64,000 nucleotides of DNA, from NCBI RefSeq assembly GCF_017310015.1, contig NZ_CP022297.1:1116001-1180000 (forward strand). Direction: 5' to 3'. Below, one piece after another: positions 59,872-64,000 of the stretch. Each line of letters starts with the position of its first letter. Within the stretch, counting starts at the first letter, position 1. The stretch is from Marinobacterium iners (lineage in GTDB: Bacteria > Pseudomonadota > Gammaproteobacteria > Pseudomonadales > Balneatricaceae). Position numbers and translations under genes: made by a program. The notes beneath the pieces were generated by a model that made no database searches, was not told the DNA's origin, and saw only the letters and a list, made by a program, of their open reading frames with translations.

Positions 59872-62514
59872 ATGGGTGATTTAGCCAAAGAAGTTCTGCC
59901 AGTCAACATCGAAGATGAGCTGAAACAGTCCTATCTCGATTATGCCATGAGCGTCATCGTCGGGCGTGCTCTGCCGGATGTGCGTGACGGCCTTAAACCG
60001 GTTCATCGGCGTGTACTCTTCGCCATGAACGAACTGAACAATGACTGGAACAAGCCTTACAAAAAGTCTGCCCGTGTGGTGGGTGATGTAATCGGTAAGT
60101 ACCACCCTCATGGTGACAGTGCGGTATACGACACTATCGTGCGTATGGCGCAGAACTTCTCCATGCGTTACATGCTGGTAGATGGTCAGGGCAACTTTGG
60201 TTCAGTCGATGGCGACTCGGCTGCAGCCATGCGTTATACCGAAATCCGAATGGCCAAGATTTCCCATGAGCTGTTGGCCGATCTGGAAAAGGAAACCGTT
60301 GATTTCGTCGACAACTATGACGGTACGGAGCGTATCCCGGCCGTGCTGCCGACGCGGGTTCCCAATTTGCTGGTGAACGGCTCGTCCGGTATTGCCGTGG
60401 GTATGGCGACCAATATCCCGCCGCATAACTTGGGCGAAATCGTCAAGGGCTGCCTGGAGTTGATCAATAACCCGGATATCAGTATCGATGAGCTGATGGA
60501 GTTCATTCCGGGGCCTGATTTCCCCACCGGTGGCATTATCAATGGTCGAGCCGGCATCCTGCAGGCCTATCGTACCGGTCGTGGCCGCATCTATGTGCGT
60601 GCGCGCCACCATATCGAAGACCATCCCAAAAACGGCCGGCCGATGCTGGTGATCACCGAGATCCCGTATCAGCTGAACAAGGCGCGTCTGATCGAGAAAA
60701 TCGCTGAGCTGGTCAAAGAGAAGAAAATAGAGGGAATCAGCGAGCTTCGAGACGAGTCTGACAAGGACGGCATGCGCATCGTGATCGAGTTGCGCCGTGG
60801 TGAAGTGCCCGAAGTGATCATCAATAACCTGTTTGCCCAGACTCAGCTGCAAAGTGTGTTCGGGATTAACATGGTGGCGCTGGTTGATGGTCAGCCGAAG
60901 ATTCTGGACCTTAAAACGATTCTTCAATGTTTCGTTCGTCACCGCCGTGAAGTGGTGACCCGCCGTACCATCTTTGAACTGCGCAAGGCACGCGAACGTG
61001 GGCATGTACTGGAAGGTCTGGCAATTGCGCTGGCCAATATCGATCCGGTCATCGAACTGATCAAGCAGTCTCCTTCTCCTGCCGAAGCGAAAGAACGTCT
61101 GATCGCAACCGCTTGGGTGCCGGGTAATGTGACCGACATGCTGGAACGTGCAGGTGAAACCGCTTGCCGGCCTGAAGATCTGGAGCCCCAGTATGGCATG
61201 CGCGACGGTCGTTATTACCTGTCACCGGTTCAGGCCCAGGCAATCCTCGACCTGCGTCTGCACCGCCTGACCGGCCTTGAGCACGAGAAGCTGATCGCTG
61301 AATACCGTGAGCTGCTGGACAAGATCGCCGAGCTGCTGCATATTCTGGGCTCTTATGAGCGCCTGATGGAAGTGATCCGCGAAGAGCTGGAAGCGCTGGT
61401 GGCAGAGTATGCCGATGAGCGCCGTACCGAGATTCAGGCCTCGATGCAGGATCTGACCGTGGCGGATCTGATCACCGAAGAGGATATGGTGGTGACGATC
61501 TCTCATGCCGGTTACGCCAAAACTCAGCCTCTGACCGATTATCAGGCTCAGCGCCGTGGTGGCAAGGGCAAATCAGCGACGGCAATGAAAGATGAAGACT
61601 TCATCGAACACCTGCTGATTGCCAATACCCATGACACCATTCTCTGTTTCACCAACATGGGCAAGGTGTACTGGCTTAAGGTTTACGAAATTCCTCCGGC
61701 CAGTCGTGCCTCCCGTGGTCGCCCAGTGGTCAACATTCTGCCACTGGCCGAAAACGAGTGGATCAGCACCATTCTGCCGGTGCAGGCGTTTGATCCTGAC
61801 CGATTCATTTTCATGGCAACTGCCAACGGTACCGTGAAAAAGACACCGCTGGATGCCTTCTCGCGTCCGCGCAGTACCGGTTTGATTGCACTGGATATTG
61901 TGGAAGGTGACCGCCTGATCGGCGCGTCTCTGACCAGTGGTCAGGATGATGTCATGCTGGTGACCAGTGCCGGCAAGGCGATCCGTTTCAACGAGAACGA
62001 TGTTCGCGCCATGGGCCGCACGGCACGCGGTGTTCGCGGTGTGCGCATGGATGATGATGTCCAGGTCATAGCCCTGATGGTGCCGCAGGCAGGAGGCGAA
62101 GTACTGACCGCTTCCGAGCACGGTTACGGCAAGAAGACCCGTGTGGACGAGTTCCCACTGCGCGGTCGTGGTGGTCAGGGTGTGATCGCCATGCAGTGTA
62201 CCGAGCGTAACGGCCAGCTGGCCGGTGCGGTGCAGGTGTTCGAAGGCGACGATGTGATGCTGATCAGCAACCGCGGTACTCTGGTACGGACGCGCAGCAG
62301 TGAAATCTCAAGTCTGGGCCGCAACACTCAGGGCGTGATGCTGATCCGCCTGGCTGAAGAAGAGGCGCTGGTGGGGATTGCGCGTATTGAAGAGCCTGAC
62401 GAAGAGGATCTTGAAGCGGCAGAAGACAGTGCCGAATCACGCACCGAGGTACCGGAAGAGGCTGCCGATGATGCGCAGGATACTCAGGCTGATGATACCG
62501 GCAGTGATGCCTGA
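59872..62514 (+). CDS. gyrA: DNA gyrase subunit A
   Basis: An 880-residue GyrA from ATG 59872 (MGDLAKEVLPVNIEDELKQSYLDYAMS). Active-site Tyr is Y122 in AMRYTEIRM. The quinolone pocket carries the sensitive residues S83 and D87 (HGDSAVYD). The breakage-reunion domain is followed by the C-terminal beta-propeller with the GyrA-box-like region (QRRGGKGKSA) and an acidic tail (EDLEAAEDSAESRTEVPEEA...). It introduces negative supercoils with GyrB. The upstream frame to 59836 is not family-like. Confidence 0.97.
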   Translation: MGDLAKEVLPVNIEDELKQSYLDYAMSVIVGRALPDVRDGLKPVHRRVLFAMNELNNDWNKPYKKSARVVGDVIGKYHPHGDSAVYDTIVRMAQNFSMRYMLVDGQGNFGSVDGDSAAAMRYTEIRMAKISHELLADLEKETVDFVDNYDGTERIPAVLPTRVPNLLVNGSSGIAVGMATNIPPHNLGEIVKGCLELINNPDISIDELMEFIPGPDFPTGGIINGRAGILQAYRTGRGRIYVRARHHIEDHPKNGRPMLVITEIPYQLNKARLIEKIAELVKEKKIEGISELRDESDKDGMRIVIELRRGEVPEVIINNLFAQTQLQSVFGINMVALVDGQPKILDLKTILQCFVRHRREVVTRRTIFELRKARERGHVLEGLAIALANIDPVIELIKQSPSPAEAKERLIATAWVPGNVTDMLERAGETACRPEDLEPQYGMRDGRYYLSPVQAQAILDLRLHRLTGLEHEKLIAEYRELLDKIAELLHILGSYERLMEVIREELEALVAEYADERRTEIQASMQDLTVADLITEEDMVVTISHAGYAKTQPLTDYQAQRRGGKGKSATAMKDEDFIEHLLIANTHDTILCFTNMGKVYWLKVYEIPPASRASRGRPVVNILPLAENEWISTILPVQAFDPDRFIFMATANGTVKKTPLDAFSRPRSTGLIALDIVEGDRLIGASLTSGQDDVMLVTSAGKAIRFNENDVRAMGRTARGVRGVRMDDDVQVIALMVPQAGGEVLTASEHGYGKKTRVDEFPLRGRGGQGVIAMQCTERNGQLAGAVQVFEGDDVMLISNRGTLVRTRSSEISSLGRNTQGVMLIRLAEEEALVGIARIEEPDEEDLEAAEDSAESRTEVPEEAADDAQDTQADDTGSDA

Positions 62515-62546
62515 TTCCCTTTATCTAACTGGAATTCAAAGCTGAA

Positions 62547-63629
62547 ATGACACGTAAATACAATTTCAGTGCAGGGCCTTCAGCCCTGCCGGAAGAGGTG
62601 CTGCAACAGGCACAGGCTGAGCTGCTGGACTGGCACGGTCAGGGGCTCTCTATTATGGAGATGAGCCATCGCAGTGACGAGTATGTTGGTGTTGCGGCTC
62701 AGGCCGAGCAGGACCTGCGCGACCTGATGGGCATCCCGGCCAACTACAAGGTGCTGTTCCTGCAGGGTGGTGCAACGGCCCAGTTTGCCATGGTGCCGAT
62801 GAACCTGCTGCGTGGTGCGAGCTGCGCGGACTATATCGATACCGGCATCTGGTCCGGCAAGGCGGTCAAGGAAGCCCGGCGCTATGCGCAGGTGAATGTG
62901 GCTGCCAGCACCGCAGGCAATAACTACACCTCGGCACCGGCGCAGTCAGAACTGCAGCTGACACCTGGGGCGGCCTATCTGCATTACACCACCAACGAAA
63001 CCATTGGTGGTGTCGAGTTTGACTACATTCCCGACTGCGGCGATGTGCCACTGGTTGCTGATATGTCTTCCGATATTCTGTCTGTCCCTGTGGATGTCAG
63101 CCGCTTTGGCCTGATCTACGCCGGCGCACAGAAGAATATTGGTCCTGCTGGCCTGACGGTGGTGATCGTGCGTGAAGATTTGATCGGCCAGACGCTGGCG
63201 GGTACGCCAAGCATGTACGACTACAAAATCCACGCTGACGCCGACTCCATGAACAACACGCCGCCGACCTTTGGCTGGTATTTGGCCGGGCTGGTGTTCC
63301 AGTGGCTCAAGCGCCAGGGCGGTGTAGAGGCGATGGCCGAACTGAACCGCCGCAAGGCCGCTAAGCTCTATGCGGCCATTGATGCCAGCGATTTCTACGG
63401 CAATCCGGTAGCGATCAACAACCGTTCCATCATGAATGTGCCGTTTACGCTGGCCGATGCCGCTTTGGAAAAACGTTTCCTTGAACTGGCAGAAGCAGAA
63501 GGAATGCTCAATCTTCAGGGGCATCGCTCTGTTGGTGGCATGCGGGCGAGCATCTATAACGCGGTACCAGAAGCGGCGGTGGATGCGTTGATCGACTTCA
63601 TGCAGCGGTTCGAAAAAGAGCAGGCCTGA
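62547..63629 (+). CDS. serC: Phosphoserine aminotransferase
   Basis: A 360-residue class V PLP aminotransferase: 3-phosphohydroxypyruvate to phosphoserine, and the analogous step of pyridoxine synthesis. The PLP lysine is K196 in GAQKNIGPAGLTVV. Motifs: YNFSAGPSALPEEVL, LFLQGGATAQFAMVPMN, YTTNETIGGVEF and LNLQGHRSVGGMRASIYNA. It begins 32 bases after gyrA; pheA follows 2 bases later. Confidence 0.97.
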   Translation: MTRKYNFSAGPSALPEEVLQQAQAELLDWHGQGLSIMEMSHRSDEYVGVAAQAEQDLRDLMGIPANYKVLFLQGGATAQFAMVPMNLLRGASCADYIDTGIWSGKAVKEARRYAQVNVAASTAGNNYTSAPAQSELQLTPGAAYLHYTTNETIGGVEFDYIPDCGDVPLVADMSSDILSVPVDVSRFGLIYAGAQKNIGPAGLTVVIVREDLIGQTLAGTPSMYDYKIHADADSMNNTPPTFGWYLAGLVFQWLKRQGGVEAMAELNRRKAAKLYAAIDASDFYGNPVAINNRSIMNVPFTLADAALEKRFLELAEAEGMLNLQGHRSVGGMRASIYNAVPEAAVDALIDFMQRFEKEQA

Positions 63630-63631
63630 GT

Positions 63632-64000
63632 ATGAAGGCGACTGACAAGGGTGCGGTAGATACGCAGGAAGCGGAACTGCGGGTGTTGCGTGATCGCATC
63701 GATACGGTGGATCGTCAGATCCACCAGCTGCTGAATGATCGCGCCCGGCTGGCACAGGGCGTGGCTGAAGTGAAGGAGCGCTATCGCGAAGGGGGCGAGA
63801 CACCGGTATTTTACCGACCTGAACGTGAAGCGCAGGTGTTGAGAGCCGTAATGGCCCGCAACGAGGGGCCGTTGCCCGATCAGGCCGTTGCACGCCTGTT
63901 TCGCGAGATCATGTCGGTCTGCCTTGCGCTTGAGCAGCCGATGCGTGCGGTGTTCCTCGGTCCTGAAGGCACCTTTACACAGCAGGCAGCGCAGAAGCAT
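63632..64000 (+). CDS. pheA: P-protein, chorismate mutase/prephenate dehydratase (partial)
   Basis: The frame is open to the right edge (123 residues seen). The N-terminal AroQ chorismate mutase domain is clear: AELRVLRDRIDTVDRQIHQLLNDRARLAQGVAEVK, FYRPEREAQVLRAVMARN and LFREIMSVCLALEQP. The prephenate dehydratase domain begins with VFLGPEGTFTQQAAQKH. ATG 63632 directly follows serC, the same gyrA-serC-pheA order as in pseudomonads. The bifunctional protein converts chorismate to phenylpyruvate. Confidence 0.95.
   Translation, partial: MKATDKGAVDTQEAELRVLRDRIDTVDRQIHQLLNDRARLAQGVAEVKERYREGGETPVFYRPEREAQVLRAVMARNEGPLPDQAVARLFREIMSVCLALEQPMRAVFLGPEGTFTQQAAQKH

Overview
The window is ordinary gammaproteobacterial chromosome carrying several accessory inserts. 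Gene content and order (trpGDC without trpE, rpsF-rpsR-rplI-dnaB, a bioBFHCD operon with bioA apart, guaBA, mltF divergent from purL, yciB/yciI/rnm/yciO/rluB, ubiG-mupP-yciK, gyrA-serC-pheA) fit the Pseudomonadales/Oceanospirillales side of the class. A marine Oceanospirillaceae-type genus such as Marinobacterium is my guess, not a proven identity. The DNA is moderately GC-rich and densely coding.

Layout. 0-4 kb: slyX (cut by the window edge), a membrane-anchored cold-shock-domain protein, hrpB and a YigZ/IMPACT protein. 4-10 kb: a likely lipid A/envelope module (EptA-type phosphoethanolamine transferase facing a PAP2 phosphatase, response regulator and histidine kinase), then a sensor HD-GYP protein. 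10-13.2 kb: a five-gene operon PepSY - cytochrome b561 - PepSY - response regulator - kinase, followed by a minimal HD-GYP protein. 14-20 kb: trpGDC, an OsmC protein, the S6/S18/L9 ribosomal genes and dnaB. 20-28 kb: a thioesterase, bioA, a PAS-GGDEF cyclase, a TDT/SLAC1 transporter, trmO, a Na/Pi cotransporter and comF. 28-32.5 kb: bioBFHCD. 32.5-36.5 kb: a small protein with a flagellar rod/hook-like C-terminus, a HExxH (SprA-related) protein, an esterase, an FKBP and xseA. 36.6-39.8 kb: guaB and guaA.

The most unusual locus is 39.9-40.7 kb, minus strand. An aptamer closely matching the TPP riboswitch precedes a Nudix hydrolase gene whose ribosome binding site lies in a hairpin. The Nudix gene overlaps by 4 bases a decayed 53-codon thiD fragment. 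This suggests a thiamine-regulated Nudix-ThiD operon that has lost its kinase. Next come a TetR/MFS efflux pair with a palindromic operator candidate, tadA, mltF and purL.

At 49.36-51.29 kb a complete-looking class C group II intron, with a CGC-triad domain V and a reverse transcriptase lacking an endonuclease domain, sits directly behind the purL terminator hairpin. This is the typical target of that class. The remainder (51.3-64 kb) holds an OmpA-family lipo/outer-membrane-type protein, the yci cluster, an H-NS-type nucleoid protein, rluB, ubiG-mupP-yciK, an HDOD signalling protein, gyrA (quinolone-sensitive residues), serC and the start of pheA.

Second-messenger signalling recurs: two HD-GYP proteins, one GGDEF protein and one HDOD protein. 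There are no tRNA or rRNA genes, CRISPR arrays or DNA-transposon ends that I could recognise.
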